A stretch of 35,717 bases of DNA from CAYVMX01 sp964452725 (GCA_964452725.1 CAYVMX010000011.1:1-35717), one strand, 5' to 3'; numbered from the stretch's first letter, positions 7,069 to 15,394 are shown. Translations and numbers: made by a program. The notes: generated by a model not told the origin, from the letters alone.

Positions 7069-8639
7069 CGTACTACAGCCCGCTCGTTTAAAAATGGCAA
7101 TACTAGCAGACAAGTAAATGAGGTCGCGATACTAATCCAAATCAGGATCTCAATCGTCGGCACGTGAACGACACTCGCTTCCAGCTCGGCTGGCAGCAGA
7201 CGGGCATAGAGCCACCCACTCGCCCAAGCTGAGAGTGCCAGACCGATATTCATGATACTCGTAATCATCGCATAGTTCGTTGCCTCCGCTTTCTTCGGCG
7301 TGATGAGCACGGCGAGCTTTAGTAGTGGTATGTACGCCAGCATGAAGAGCAGCTCACCAATGAAAGTCTGGAGGTAGAGGAACTTCGCCAATGGGCTGAG
7401 ATCCACCGCCGTCTGCCAAAAAGCAGTGAATTCACCGCCGAGAATAACCGAAAAAATCATCTCGAAGAAATACACCGGCAGCGCGATGAGCGTCGCCAGC
7501 CAATCGACAAGGAAGAAACTGCCGACTGTCTCGGCGTACTCCGGACGTGTAACGGCGAAAGAAGTCAGTCCAAAAAGCCCCGCGATGACCACCGTCCAGA
7601 GCAACAGTTTTTTGAGGTGAATCCGGTCAAAGATCTTGACCGCGAGGATCACTGCGAGGATACTCGCCACCTGCGCCGAGGTATCGACGAAGCCGAGTAG
7701 CTCGGGCGAGAGACTGAGGTTGTCCTTGAGATAAAAAAACATCGGACTCCCCACACCTGGGTTGAACCGCCAGAGCAAGATAAAGAGTGCGGCGATGAAG
7801 ATCATACCCGTCGTTAGCTTGAGCTTCTTGAGCTTGTAAAAGTACACCGCCATCCAAACGAAAAACGCACCCCAGAGTACGGTGGCGATCAGCGTAGCAG
7901 GTAAATTCAAGGCAGTGGCGAACTGCTCACTGTAAATCAAATTGCTCACAATCAGTACGAAAATCACGAGCATAGAGGCGATAAAAGGCGGCGTTAGCTC
8001 CTCCCGTGCTTCGTGTTCGAGTTTGCCTGTCACCTTCTGCTCACGAATAAAGAATGAGGCAACGAAAGTCAGCAGTGGCAATACCGCGAGGATCGCGTAC
8101 ATGCCATGCGGACTGACCAGCTCGCGCGTGATTAGCAGACCGGAGAAGAACGCCGTGATAAACGCCGCCACGCGAATCGAAGCCTGCGTCAAACCTTGGA
8201 GGCGCGCCGCATTGGCAGGAGTCGTCTGCTCGACAATGAAACCGTCCGTCGCCACATCTGTCAGTCCGAGCCCAACATTCGCGATGATGAGCGGAATTAA
8301 GAAACTGGCGAAATCGTAACTGTAAAATGCAATCACCGCATACGCCGCTGCCGCGATGAGCGGTCCGATGTGGAGGTACGGCCGCCGCCTGTAGCCACCG
8401 ATCGGCAGCAGATCTGTGAGCAGACCGTAGAGCGGCTTGATGCTCCATGGGATCACACTCGCCGCCCCGATCAGACCAATCTGATAAAAATCCAGACCAA
8501 ACTGCTCCCGTAAGATCAGCGAAGCCGCAATCGCGGTGATCCCACCGCTCCCCTGCACGAAGTAAACAATCGAGATGAAAAACTCGTTGAAGTTCTGCCA
8601 CGGTGAGAAGTCACGGAGGCGAGCAGTGATAGCAGTCAT
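7044..8639 (-). CDS. BT1-like (folate/biopterin transporter family) MFS protein
   Basis: A 531-residue multi-span membrane protein with about 12 hydrophobic segments. The first part has the signature arrangement of the BT1/FBT family: YFVQGSGGITAIA, then a PWSIKPLYGLLTDLLP segment and GYRRRPYL. Members move folates, pterins or related compounds. The substrate here cannot be told from sequence; other MFS substrates such as nucleosides or peptidoglycan fragments are possible. The frame opens at a TTG at 8675, but an extended -10 box (TGTTATCAT, minus strand) lies at 8666-8674, so the ATG at 8639 is preferred. The 3' end overlaps the convergent DUF3179 gene by 25 bp. Confidence 0.8.
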   Translation of the reverse strand: MTAITARLRDFSPWQNFNEFFISIVYFVQGSGGITAIAASLILREQFGLDFYQIGLIGAASVIPWSIKPLYGLLTDLLPIGGYRRRPYLHIGPLIAAAAYAVIAFYSYDFASFLIPLIIANVGLGLTDVATDGFIVEQTTPANAARLQGLTQASIRVAAFITAFFSGLLITRELVSPHGMYAILAVLPLLTFVASFFIREQKVTGKLEHEAREELTPPFIASMLVIFVLIVSNLIYSEQFATALNLPATLIATVLWGAFFVWMAVYFYKLKKLKLTTGMIFIAALFILLWRFNPGVGSPMFFYLKDNLSLSPELLGFVDTSAQVASILAVILAVKIFDRIHLKKLLLWTVVIAGLFGLTSFAVTRPEYAETVGSFFLVDWLATLIALPVYFFEMIFSVILGGEFTAFWQTAVDLSPLAKFLYLQTFIGELLFMLAYIPLLKLAVLITPKKAEATNYAMITSIMNIGLALSAWASGWLYARLLPAELEASVVHVPTIEILIWISIATSFTCLLVLPFLNERAVVRQSPKKAG

Positions 8640-8665
8640 ATTGGGGATTGAATTAGGTTTGGGCA

Positions 8666-8674
8666 ATGATAACA
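8666..8674 (-). promoter_or_regulatory. Extended -10 promoter of the BT1-like gene
   Basis: The minus strand reads TGTTATCAT, about 26 nt before the ATG at 8639, giving a leader near 19 nt. Confidence 0.45.
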
Positions 8675-8694
8675 AAAAACCGCCTGAAGCGGCT
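8674..8694 (-). terminator. Probable intrinsic terminator before the BT1-like gene
   Basis: On the minus strand AGCCGC, loop TTCAG and GCGGTT are followed by a run of T. It would end a transcript coming from the gap and tRNA side. The stem is short (6 bp with one wobble) and touches the assembly gap. Confidence 0.5.
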
Positions 8695-8697
8695 AAT

Positions 8698-8797
8698 NNN
8701 NNNNNNNNNNNNNNNNNNNNNNNNNNNNNNNNNNNNNNNNNNNNNNNNNNNNNNNNNNNNNNNNNNNNNNNNNNNNNNNNNNNNNNNNNNNNNNNNN
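8698..8797. other. Assembly gap (100 N)
   Basis: Exactly 100 N, a placeholder length used by scaffolding tools, so the true distance is unknown. Open frames that read through it are artefacts. Another tRNA or small gene may be hidden here. Confidence 0.98.
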
Positions 8798-8804
8798 ACT
8801 TGTG

Positions 8805-8881
8805 TGGCGCGAGAGACGGGATTTGAACCCGCGACCTCCGCCGTGACAGGGCGGCGCTCTAACCAACTGAGCTACTCCCGC
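8805..8881 (-). tRNA. tRNA-Asp (anticodon GTC)
   Basis: A full 77-nt cloverleaf including an encoded CCA (8805-8807). The acceptor stem GCGGGAG pairs with CTCTCGC with one G-U. The D arm has GCTC/GAGC, the anticodon stem CCGCC/GGCGG encloses loop CTGTCAC with anticodon GTC, and the T loop is TTCAAAT closed by a 5-bp stem with one G-U. Discriminator base G fits Asp. No intron. Confidence 0.97.
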
Positions 8882-8911
8882 GTGAGAGCCGGAGAAGTCT
8901 AACGGAAGTAT

Positions 8912-8940
8912 AAAAAGCGAGCAAGCGTATACTTGCCCGC
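8912..8940 (-). terminator. Intrinsic terminator of the coiled-coil membrane protein gene
   Basis: On the minus strand GCGGGCAAG and CTTGCTCGC form a 9-bp stem with one G-U around TATACG, followed by TTTTT. It lies 21 bp after the stop at 8962. Confidence 0.8.
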
Positions 8941-8961
8941 CCTTACCAAATCCAAACTTAT

Positions 8962-9957
8962 TTAATCTCTCCGATACCGCCAGACTTTTCGTGCCATCAG
9001 CCAGACCGCTTTTAGCAAGATAACTGCCAGCACAATGTAAACGATCGCCTGAACTGCTCGCAGTGTGTAAATAACTAGTAAGAGTGTGACTCCTTGAAAG
9101 AAATCATTGATGCTAGTAAAGAAACTCTGAATTTCAGATTTCCAACTATCAGCGATTTGTTGCCAGTCAATCAAACGGTTTTCGTAGACCGAGACGGAAA
9201 ATTGTGTATATTTAATTCGTTCGAGCTGCTGGGTTTTGTTACGCTCGTAAGATTCAATCTGAGCAGCAATCTGGCGACGTTCATTGGCCAGACGCTCAAT
9301 CGTGTTGAGCTTGAGTTCGATCAATTTTGTTAGACTTTCAATATCCTGCTTGCGTGTAGCCAATTTGGTCAGCTCATCATAGCTTGTCTGAGCCTCAGCG
9401 AGAGTTGTCTCGATACCAGTGAGCTTTTGATTGAGAATATCTAACTCATCAGTCAAACCCTCGATCGTGCGCTGGATCGTATAAACATTGGAATTAGTAT
9501 TCTCTGGATTGAATTCTTCGAGTAGAGTGAGAATCGCGGCAGCTTTTTCTTTGAGGACTTTGAAAGTGTAGTTACAGCTACGATTTGATTCATTTGCATT
9601 TTCGAAGATCACATCCTCACGACTCTTGAGTGCGGCGATAGTCGTACAGATCTCTGTCTTGTCATTTGGTCGATAGTTGACACTGTAGTCCTGTACTTCA
9701 TAATCTTCGGCATTTTGGTCTATAGCACCACCTGGAAATGGTGGTAGTGGTGGTGGAATCCCAATCCCATTGTCAAGAAGTGAAGTTTTGGCATAGTCGC
9801 CGCCATAGCGCGGACCAGCGAAAGGTTCGACAATCGTACGAATAGAAAACGAAACCAACATCGCCACGACTGCAAGTCCGATGAAACCGAGCAGCGCAAC
9901 GCCAATTACCTTAGCAATTGATTTGGTCGACCAGTCGAAGTTCTGGAAGAAATTCAT
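8962..9957 (-). CDS. Two-ended membrane protein with coiled coil, DUF4349-like
   Basis: A 331-residue protein with a membrane segment near each end (about residues 16-38 and 292-320), so the middle is predicted to lie outside the cytoplasm. A Gly/Pro-rich linker near residues 60-80 is followed by a small alpha/beta part, a long coiled coil (about 130-250), and the short segment IKYTQFSVSVYENRL before the second membrane span. This order resembles DUF4349 proteins, in which a coiled coil is inserted in a small beta domain. Two Cys (in EICTTIA and SNRSCNYTF) could form a disulfide. The call is from layout, not from a search. It has its own candidate promoter and a strong terminator, so it is a single-gene unit. 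Function unknown. Confidence 0.7.
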   Translation of the reverse strand: MNFFQNFDWSTKSIAKVIGVALLGFIGLAVVAMLVSFSIRTIVEPFAGPRYGGDYAKTSLLDNGIGIPPPLPPFPGGAIDQNAEDYEVQDYSVNYRPNDKTEICTTIAALKSREDVIFENANESNRSCNYTFKVLKEKAAAILTLLEEFNPENTNSNVYTIQRTIEGLTDELDILNQKLTGIETTLAEAQTSYDELTKLATRKQDIESLTKLIELKLNTIERLANERRQIAAQIESYERNKTQQLERIKYTQFSVSVYENRLIDWQQIADSWKSEIQSFFTSINDFFQGVTLLLVIYTLRAVQAIVYIVLAVILLKAVWLMARKVWRYRRD

Positions 9958-9981
9958 AATAAAAAAGTTAGAGCAGGAGCA

Positions 9982-10011
9982 AGTTTACTCTTCTTTGAAT
10001 TACATTTACAA
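9982..10011 (-). promoter_or_regulatory. Promoter of the DUF4349-like gene
   Basis: On the minus strand TTGTAA and TAAACT are separated by 18 bp; the predicted leader is about 18 nt. Confidence 0.35.
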
Positions 10012-10016
10012 ATCTT

Positions 10017-11840
10017 CTACTCCCACTCGATCGTCCCTGGTGGCTTATTTGTGAGATCATAAAAGACGTACTCGATCTGCTTGTCCTTACCAATCTTTTT
10101 CGCCATTTCGCTCACCGTTCCTTTGGGCAGCGGGGAAAAAGCCGCAGTCATTGCCTCTTGGCTTTCGACTGGTCGCAAGATAATCGACTCTTGTGCACCA
10201 TCGGAGCTGACAGGTGCGAGCACGACGGGCATTTGCCACACTTTGTCATAGAGCTTTTTTGTACGGAGGGTCTGTGTCGCTAGCTCATCGGCAGCCTGAA
10301 GTAAGGCAATCCGCTCGATAGTGAGCTTCGCTGGTTGTGCTTGAAAGCTACGCGGAGCGGTCACAGTGCTGACACAGAGCAAGACGCGGTTGATGTCAGA
10401 GAATTTGTTGATAATGGCAGTGGCAACCTCATCGAGCCGTGCCCAGTCACGCGAGGCAGTGAAAAGTGCGACTGGGTGGCGGTATGTCCGTGCATCACCC
10501 TGTACGCCGACAGATTTGATCGGTAGGACTTTTGCTTTGAGCTTCCACTTACGCCTAATCTCCGCCTCGACCTTGGCAGCAGTTTTGAGCTTTTCTTCAC
10601 GCGTAGTACAGAGGATCCGCACGCCTAGTCCTGGCCCAGGGAAGGGGTGACGATCAATCAGCTTTTTTGGCAACTTGAGCTTACGACCGACTGCGCGTAC
10701 TTCATCTTTGTATAGTTCAGCCAGCGGCTCGACGATGAGACCTTGTTCAATCATTTTTTCAATCTCGGGTACGCGGTTGTGGTGAGTCTTGATCTTGTCG
10801 GAGTGCTGCGTACCAGCCGACTCGATAGTATCGGGGTAGATCGTCCCCTGTCCGAGTAGCCACTGGCGCGGATTGAAACGCAGACGTTTGAGCGCTTTAC
10901 GCTGGACTTTGAGAAAGACGCGCCCGATGATACCGCGTTTGTCTTCGGGATCGGTAGCATTCTGGAGTGCCGCGAGGAAGTGCGCCGCCTCTTTGGCAAC
11001 GTGGAGATTGTCGAAGCCGGCGTTTTTCAAATTTTGGACGACCCAGTCCGCCTCGCCCACTCGCATGAGTCCGTGGTCTACGAGCAAACCGAAAACGCGT
11101 TTTTTACCCAGAGCTTTCTCCAGTAGTGCAAAAGCGACGGTACTATCCACTCCGCCGGAGACAAGTAAAAAAACCTTGCGCTGACCGACCTGCTTTTTGA
11201 TCTTCGCGATCTCAGCTTTGAGGAAACGCTCCATAGTCCAGCTCGGTTTGGCTTTTGTGAGTTTGACGAAATTTTGAAGTAACCGCTCCCCGATCTCGGT
11301 GTGTACTACCTCGGGGTGAAACTGAAGACCGTAGATCCGGCGTTTTTCATCTGCTACTGTGGCATACTCGCAGTCACCAGTACTCGCCAGCACTGCAAAA
11401 CCCTCTGGCAGCTTGACTACTTCGTCCCAGTGACTCATCCAGACTGTCGAGCTCTTTGGCATGCCCTTTAGAATGTCATTCTGAGCGGAGCGGAGCGGAG
11501 TCGAAGAATCTCGTCGTATTTTCAAAGTCGCTGGTCCATACTCCGGAGTCTTCCCTTTTTTTACTTTACCCCCGAGCAGCTGCATCGCGAGCTGATGCCC
11601 GTAGCAGATCGCGAGGATCGGTTTTTTGAGGTTGAAAATCGCGGGGTCGATAGTCGGAGCCTCGGCACGCACCACACTCTGCGGACCACCTGAGAGCACG
11701 ATACCCTTGTAATCCTTCAAACTATCTGGTGTCGCAGACTCGGGCAGCACGATCTCTGCCAGCACTCCAGCCCGCCGAATCCGACTCGCAATCAAGTGCG
11801 CATACTGCCCGCCGAAGTCGATCACTGCGATTTTGTCCAT
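10017..11840 (-). CDS. guaA: GMP synthase (glutamine-hydrolysing)
   Basis: Converts XMP to GMP with glutamine and ATP. The N-terminal class I glutaminase (about 1-195) has the nucleophile in ILAICYGHQLA (Cys79) and the QFHPE motif at 173-177. The ATP-pyrophosphatase domain begins with LLVSGGVDSTVA (about 225-236), and the C-terminal dimerisation domain has RHPFPGPGLGVRIL and ends in PPGTIEWE. At 607 residues it is 80-90 longer than common bacterial forms. One extra stretch (about residues 109-123) coincides with a dispersed-repeat-like DNA motif. The usual WMSHGD reads WMSHWD here. The frame extends to 11960, but the ATG at 11840 starts the conserved MDKIAVIDFGGQYAHLI and has an extended -10 box 7 nt upstream. 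Confidence 0.96.
   Translation of the reverse strand: MDKIAVIDFGGQYAHLIASRIRRAGVLAEIVLPESATPDSLKDYKGIVLSGGPQSVVRAEAPTIDPAIFNLKKPILAICYGHQLAMQLLGGKVKKGKTPEYGPATLKIRRDSSTPLRSAQNDILKGMPKSSTVWMSHWDEVVKLPEGFAVLASTGDCEYATVADEKRRIYGLQFHPEVVHTEIGERLLQNFVKLTKAKPSWTMERFLKAEIAKIKKQVGQRKVFLLVSGGVDSTVAFALLEKALGKKRVFGLLVDHGLMRVGEADWVVQNLKNAGFDNLHVAKEAAHFLAALQNATDPEDKRGIIGRVFLKVQRKALKRLRFNPRQWLLGQGTIYPDTIESAGTQHSDKIKTHHNRVPEIEKMIEQGLIVEPLAELYKDEVRAVGRKLKLPKKLIDRHPFPGPGLGVRILCTTREEKLKTAAKVEAEIRRKWKLKAKVLPIKSVGVQGDARTYRHPVALFTASRDWARLDEVATAIINKFSDINRVLLCVSTVTAPRSFQAQPAKLTIERIALLQAADELATQTLRTKKLYDKVWQMPVVLAPVSSDGAQESIILRPVESQEAMTAAFSPLPKGTVSEMAKKIGKDKQIEYVFYDLTNKPPGTIEWE
11475..11515. repeat. Dispersed-repeat-like insertion inside guaA
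   Basis: The plus strand contains ATTCTGAGC, three tandem GGAGC units, then GTCGAAGAATCT. This resembles the short repeat built on ATTCTGAGCGAAGCGAAGAATCT that I recall from many unrelated bacterial genomes. Read on the minus strand in the guaA frame it encodes the odd peptide RRDSSTPLRSAQND, in a region where GMP synthases vary. No second copy was seen in this window. Confidence 0.5.
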
Positions 11841-11847
11841 TGCGATG

Positions 11848-11856
11848 AGTTTAGCA
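11848..11856 (-). promoter_or_regulatory. Extended -10 promoter of guaA, near-leaderless
   Basis: The minus strand reads TGCTAAACT, 7 nt before the guaA ATG. It decides the start at 11840 over the longer frame. Confidence 0.5.
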
Positions 11857-11910
11857 CTCATCTCGCAATTCTCGAGTACTATCCGACTGTTTACTGTTTG
11901 CTGTAAACTA

Positions 11911-12609
11911 ATGTTCGTGATTGTCTTCGACGATATCTCGATGCAGTTCCACCGGCTCACAGTCCTCGATCGTGTGAGTTTTCAGATCGGTGGTGGTGAG
12001 TTCGTCTCTGTCGTAGGTGCGTCTGGCGCTGGTAAATCGACACTCATCAATCTACTCATCGGTGCTCTCCGTCCGACGAGTGGGCAGATCCGCGTAGACG
12101 ACCACATCGTCAACAAAATGAGCGAGACAACACTCGCTCTCTACCGCCGCAAGCTGGGCATTGTCTTCCAAGACTTCAAACTCCTACCCAAGAAAACTGT
12201 CTACGAAAACGTCGCCTTTGCGCTAGAAGTCTGTGGTGAATCAAATGGACTAATCAAAAAACGTGTACCAGAGGTACTTGAGATCGTCGGGCTGACAGAA
12301 CGCGCCCGTGCCTTCCCTGCCACGCTCAGTGGTGGCGAGCGCCAACGCGTCGGTATCGCCCGAGCACTCGTCCATCGCCCAGCACTAATCATCGCCGATG
12401 AACCGACTGGTCAGCTCGACCCTACGACAGGTAGCGAGATCATCGACCTACTACTCCGGATCAACACAACTGGTACAACCGTGATCCTCGCTACTCATGA
12501 CCGCGAGACAGTCGATCGAATCCAAAAGCGTGTCATACGACTAGAGCAAGGCAAACTAGTATCAGATCTCGCCGAAGCTGGGTATAATCTAGCCTCTACT
12601 CATGAATAA
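11911..12609 (+). CDS. ftsE: FtsE-like ABC transporter ATP-binding protein
   Basis: A 232-residue ABC ATPase. Walker A GASGAGKS lies at 36-43, the signature LSGGERQRVGIARAL starts at 139, Walker B is IIADEP near 160, and the switch His is in ILATHD. The Q-loop region GIVFQDFKLLPKKTVYENVAFAL is typical of FtsE, the ATPase that with FtsX controls peptidoglycan hydrolases at the division site. No ftsX follows; the next gene is purM. The frame extends to 11833, overlapping guaA, but the ATG at 11911 precedes the conserved domain directly. Divergent from guaA with 70 bp between them. A lolD-like exporter ATPase is a less likely alternative. Confidence 0.85.
   Translation: MFVIVFDDISMQFHRLTVLDRVSFQIGGGEFVSVVGASGAGKSTLINLLIGALRPTSGQIRVDDHIVNKMSETTLALYRRKLGIVFQDFKLLPKKTVYENVAFALEVCGESNGLIKKRVPEVLEIVGLTERARAFPATLSGGERQRVGIARALVHRPALIIADEPTGQLDPTTGSEIIDLLLRINTTGTTVILATHDRETVDRIQKRVIRLEQGKLVSDLAEAGYNLASTHE
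12583..12588 (+). promoter_or_regulatory. -10 box for purM inside the end of ftsE
   Basis: A consensus TATAAT ends 13 nt before the purM ATG, so a nearly leaderless purM mRNA is possible in addition to read-through from ftsE. Confidence 0.4.
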
Positions 12610-13636
12610 AAAATATAAATCTGCTGGTGTCGATATCGCTGCGGGTGACACAGCCTCCTCGCTCGCTGGACGACTCGCTGCGACGACCTTCGCTACGCGC
12701 GCACGACGAATCGGTAAACCAATCCGCCTACCAGGTGGCTTTGCTGGTGCACTCGACTTCGGACAGTTTTTCATCACTCAGTGCGACGACGGCACAGGGA
12801 CCAAGATGGCAGTTGCCGAAGCCATCGGCAAGTACGATACAATCGGCTATGATCTCGCTGCGATGGTCACCGACGACGCAGTCTGTCTCGGTGCCGAAGT
12901 GATCTCACTGTCCAACACACTCGACGTACCAAAAGTGAATCAGCAACACATCGGCGCACTACTCAAAGGTCTCGCCAAAGCTTGCCGAGAGCAAAGCATT
13001 GTAATACCTGGTGGTGAGATCGCCGAGGTCGGACAAACTGTCACGGGCTACGTCTGGAATGCGACAGCCATTGGCATTGTAACTAAAAAAAGATTGATTG
13101 ACGGCTCAAAAATTAAAGCGGGAGATATCATAATAGCCCTGAAAGAGTCTGGTCTTCGTAGCAATGGCTTTAGTTTGGCACGACACATCCTAACGAAAAA
13201 ATTTGGTAAAAATTGGTACAAGCAAAAATATGGCAATAGAACTTGGGGACAACTCCTCCTCACACCAAGCAAGCTTTATCATGCCGCAATCCTAAATTTG
13301 ATCGGACGCTATGACGAAAAACCAAAGGTCAAAGTCCACGGCATAGTCCACATCACAGGTGGTGGCATTCCAGGCAACTTACCACGAGTTTTTCGTAATA
13401 AAAAATTCGGTGCTAGCCTACCAAACCTCTGGCAGCCAGCGAGCTGGATACGCGAGCTGATCCAGCTAGGGAAAGTTTCGACTAGCGAGGCACGCTCAGT
13501 CTGGTGTCTAGGTAGCGGCATGCTCGTGATCGTCCCACCACAAGCAGTGACAAAAACATTACAATTGCTCAAACAATCCAAAATCCAAGCCCGTGTCGCT
13601 GGTGAGATAAATCTAAGCGGCAAAATCACTTTTTAG
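12602..13636 (+). CDS. purM: Phosphoribosylformylglycinamidine cyclo-ligase (AIR synthetase)
   Basis: Catalyses the ATP-dependent ring closure of FGAM to aminoimidazole ribotide in purine synthesis. The 344 residues match the family. Seen: YKSAGVDIAAGD at the start, the GTGTKMAVAEA loop, the YDLAAMVTDDAVCLGAE segment, PGGEIAEV, LRSNGFSLAR and the GGGIPGNLPRV motif. The ATG overlaps the last 8 bp of ftsE, so translation is probably coupled. A stand-alone purM in a reduced genome is notable, since no other de novo purine gene is in the window except guaA. Some motifs depart from the consensus (for example GSGMLVIVPP), so an altered substrate is possible but not shown. Confidence 0.9.
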   Translation: MNKKYKSAGVDIAAGDTASSLAGRLAATTFATRARRIGKPIRLPGGFAGALDFGQFFITQCDDGTGTKMAVAEAIGKYDTIGYDLAAMVTDDAVCLGAEVISLSNTLDVPKVNQQHIGALLKGLAKACREQSIVIPGGEIAEVGQTVTGYVWNATAIGIVTKKRLIDGSKIKAGDIIIALKESGLRSNGFSLARHILTKKFGKNWYKQKYGNRTWGQLLLTPSKLYHAAILNLIGRYDEKPKVKVHGIVHITGGGIPGNLPRVFRNKKFGASLPNLWQPASWIRELIQLGKVSTSEARSVWCLGSGMLVIVPPQAVTKTLQLLKQSKIQARVAGEINLSGKITF

Positions 13637-13637
13637 C

Positions 13638-13643
13638 TAAAAT
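13638..13643 (+). promoter_or_regulatory. -10 box of argH
   Basis: TAAAAT lies 25 nt before the argH ATG, directly after the purM stop. No convincing -35. Confidence 0.35.
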
Positions 13644-13668
13644 GATACTCCACTAAAAGCTACACCCT

Positions 13669-15063
13669 ATGAAACTCTGGCAGTCCAAAAATTCAACTCC
13701 ACTCGATCCAATGATCGAAAGATTTACGATCGGAAGTGATCTATATCTCGACGAATATCTGATCGGCTATGATGCAGCTGCCAGTGCCGCACACGCTTAC
13801 ATGCTGACACAGCAGGGCTATTTGAAAAAAACAGAATTTGCCAAAGTCAAAAAAGTACTAAAAGAAATCTACAGCAAGGCTGTCAAACATGGATATCGCC
13901 TTCAAGGCGGAAGACATGAGGACGGCCACAGTGCGATCGAGTCTGTACTGACCAAAAAGCTCGGTGAACTCGGTGGCAAGATCCACCTCGGACGCAGTCG
14001 CAATGACCAATCCGCTACAGCGATCCGCCTCTTTGCCAAAAATGAATTATTCCAAATCCGCACAGAGATCTTGAATGTAATTGAGATGCTACTCCAGCGT
14101 GCTCAAAAATACGCCCAAGTACCAATGCCAGGCTACACTCACATGCGTCCAGCTATGGTTAGCACGTTAGGACATTTCTTCGCAGCATTTGCTGAAAGTC
14201 TCACCGATGACTATATCACTGTCGCAGCTGCTAGCGAGCTATCCGACTCTTGCCCACTCGGTGGTGCAGCTGGCTATGGTACGACCGCGACCATCGACCG
14301 CGCTCTGACCTCTCGCCTACTCGGCTTTGCCAAAGTCCAAAACAACACACTCGCTGTACAAATCAGTCGTGGCAAACTAGAGACAGCTATACTCAGCGCT
14401 CTGACCAATGTTGGACTGACACTTTCGCGCCTAGCGAATGATTTGATTTACTTTAGCGCACCCGAATTTGATTTCTTTAGTCTGACCGAAGCAGTGGCTA
14501 CTGGTAGCAGCATCATGCCACAAAAGCGTAACCCCGATGCGCTCGAAATCATCCGCGGTAACGCTGGCATGTTGGTCGGCTACACCACCCAAATCGCCAC
14601 CATCACAAAAGGTCTACCTGCTGGCTACCAGCGCGACCTCCAACTAACCAAACATCCCTTCATCGAAGGAGTCAAAACTGCCAAGTACTCACTCCGCGCG
14701 TTACAGATCGTGCTAAATAACCTCATCGTCGCCAAAGATAAGCTCCGTACAGCTGCGAGCAGACCAGAGCTTTTCGCAGCAAACATCGCCAATGATCTGG
14801 TCCTCAAAAAAGGTTTATCTTTCCGAGAGGCCTATCGCCAAGTCAAGACCAGCTACACTCAGGCAACTTTTCGCAGTACAGGCATTTTTGATGACACACC
14901 AGACTTCAACCCGCTTCACAATATCGCTAAGAAAAGCGGACTCGGCATGCCAGGCAATCTAAACCTCGGATCAACCAAACGCCTAGCTGTAGCAGCCAAA
15001 CGAGCAACCAATGCCGAGCAACGCAAATTTACTAAAGCGATACAAAAAATCTGGCAACTTTGA
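13669..15063 (+). CDS. argH: Argininosuccinate lyase
   Basis: Splits argininosuccinate into arginine and fumarate, the last step of arginine synthesis. The 464 residues have the family length. The superfamily signature GSSIMPQKRNPDALE is intact and carries the catalytic Ser loop. Also seen: HEDGHSAIE, KIHLGRSRNDQ, PGYTHMRPA with the catalytic His, and PLGGAAGYGT. It is followed in the same direction by lysW, lysX, lysY and lysZ, which points to arginine rather than lysine as the product of that cluster. The stop TGA is part of an extended -10 box for lysW. Confidence 0.96.
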   Translation: MKLWQSKNSTPLDPMIERFTIGSDLYLDEYLIGYDAAASAAHAYMLTQQGYLKKTEFAKVKKVLKEIYSKAVKHGYRLQGGRHEDGHSAIESVLTKKLGELGGKIHLGRSRNDQSATAIRLFAKNELFQIRTEILNVIEMLLQRAQKYAQVPMPGYTHMRPAMVSTLGHFFAAFAESLTDDYITVAAASELSDSCPLGGAAGYGTTATIDRALTSRLLGFAKVQNNTLAVQISRGKLETAILSALTNVGLTLSRLANDLIYFSAPEFDFFSLTEAVATGSSIMPQKRNPDALEIIRGNAGMLVGYTTQIATITKGLPAGYQRDLQLTKHPFIEGVKTAKYSLRALQIVLNNLIVAKDKLRTAASRPELFAANIANDLVLKKGLSFREAYRQVKTSYTQATFRSTGIFDDTPDFNPLHNIAKKSGLGMPGNLNLGSTKRLAVAAKRATNAEQRKFTKAIQKIWQL

Positions 15064-15069
15064 TACAAT
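15061..15069 (+). promoter_or_regulatory. Extended -10 promoter of lysW
   Basis: TGATACAAT overlaps the argH stop codon. The predicted leader is about 57 nt with a C-rich end before the lysW ATG. Confidence 0.4.
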
Positions 15070-15132
15070 TTACAATTAGCGACTATCAGCTTACAATGCT
15101 CTGGTCTTTTTGTTTTCTATTTCCCCAAAACC

Positions 15133-15306
15133 ATGCCCGAAACTACTAAATGTCCAAAGTGCGATGGCAAAATCACACTCGCAGAAAACACCGAAGTTGG
15201 CGAAATCCTAACCTGCGATGAATGCTCTGCCGAGCTAGAGGTAAAATCACTCGAACCTGTCGAACTGATTGATGCACCCGCTGTCCAAGAGGACTGGGGC
15301 GAGTAA
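15133..15306 (+). CDS. lysW: LysW/ArgW amino-group carrier protein
   Basis: A 57-residue acidic carrier protein, short enough to be missed by common length cut-offs. In LysW pathways the C-terminal Glu gamma-carboxyl is joined to the amino group of glutamate or alpha-aminoadipate, and the carrier presents the substrate to each enzyme. Seen: two Cys pairs, CPKC (residues 7-10) and CDEC (28-31), matching the zinc-binding core, and the hallmark C-terminus EDWGE. The rest is strongly acidic, as in known carriers. It sits between argH and lysX in the same direction, exactly where a carrier is expected. The identity is firm from the EDWGE end together with the Cys pairs and the context. Confidence 0.95.
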   Translation: MPETTKCPKCDGKITLAENTEVGEILTCDECSAELEVKSLEPVELIDAPAVQEDWGE

Positions 15307-15366
15307 AAAATAAGAGATAAACAATACACAGTGGGAGACTGTTATTGGGACGAACTAGGTGTTTTT

Positions 15367-15375
15367 TGGTATAAT
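15367..15375 (+). promoter_or_regulatory. Extended -10 promoter of lysXYZ
   Basis: TGGTATAAT is a perfect extended -10 box, 19 nt before the lysX ATG; the predicted leader is about 12 nt. Confidence 0.55.
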
Positions 15376-15394
15376 CTAAACCTAATCTCCATTT

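Noticed and set aside
8041..8601. 186-codon open frame on the minus strand
   Set aside because: Same strand as the BT1-like gene but in another frame; low-complexity, Arg/Cys-rich translation typical of a shadow.
8575..8902. Open frames running through the N run
   Set aside because: They exist only because N codons are not stops; the second also covers the tRNA.
11841..11960. N-terminal extension of guaA
   Set aside because: Not conserved in the family, overlaps the ftsE start region, and lies upstream of the extended -10 box.
15307..15366. Possible attenuator or terminator between lysW and lysX
   Set aside because: ACAGT/ACTGT is only a 5-bp stem and the T-run is more than 20 nt away; too weak to call.
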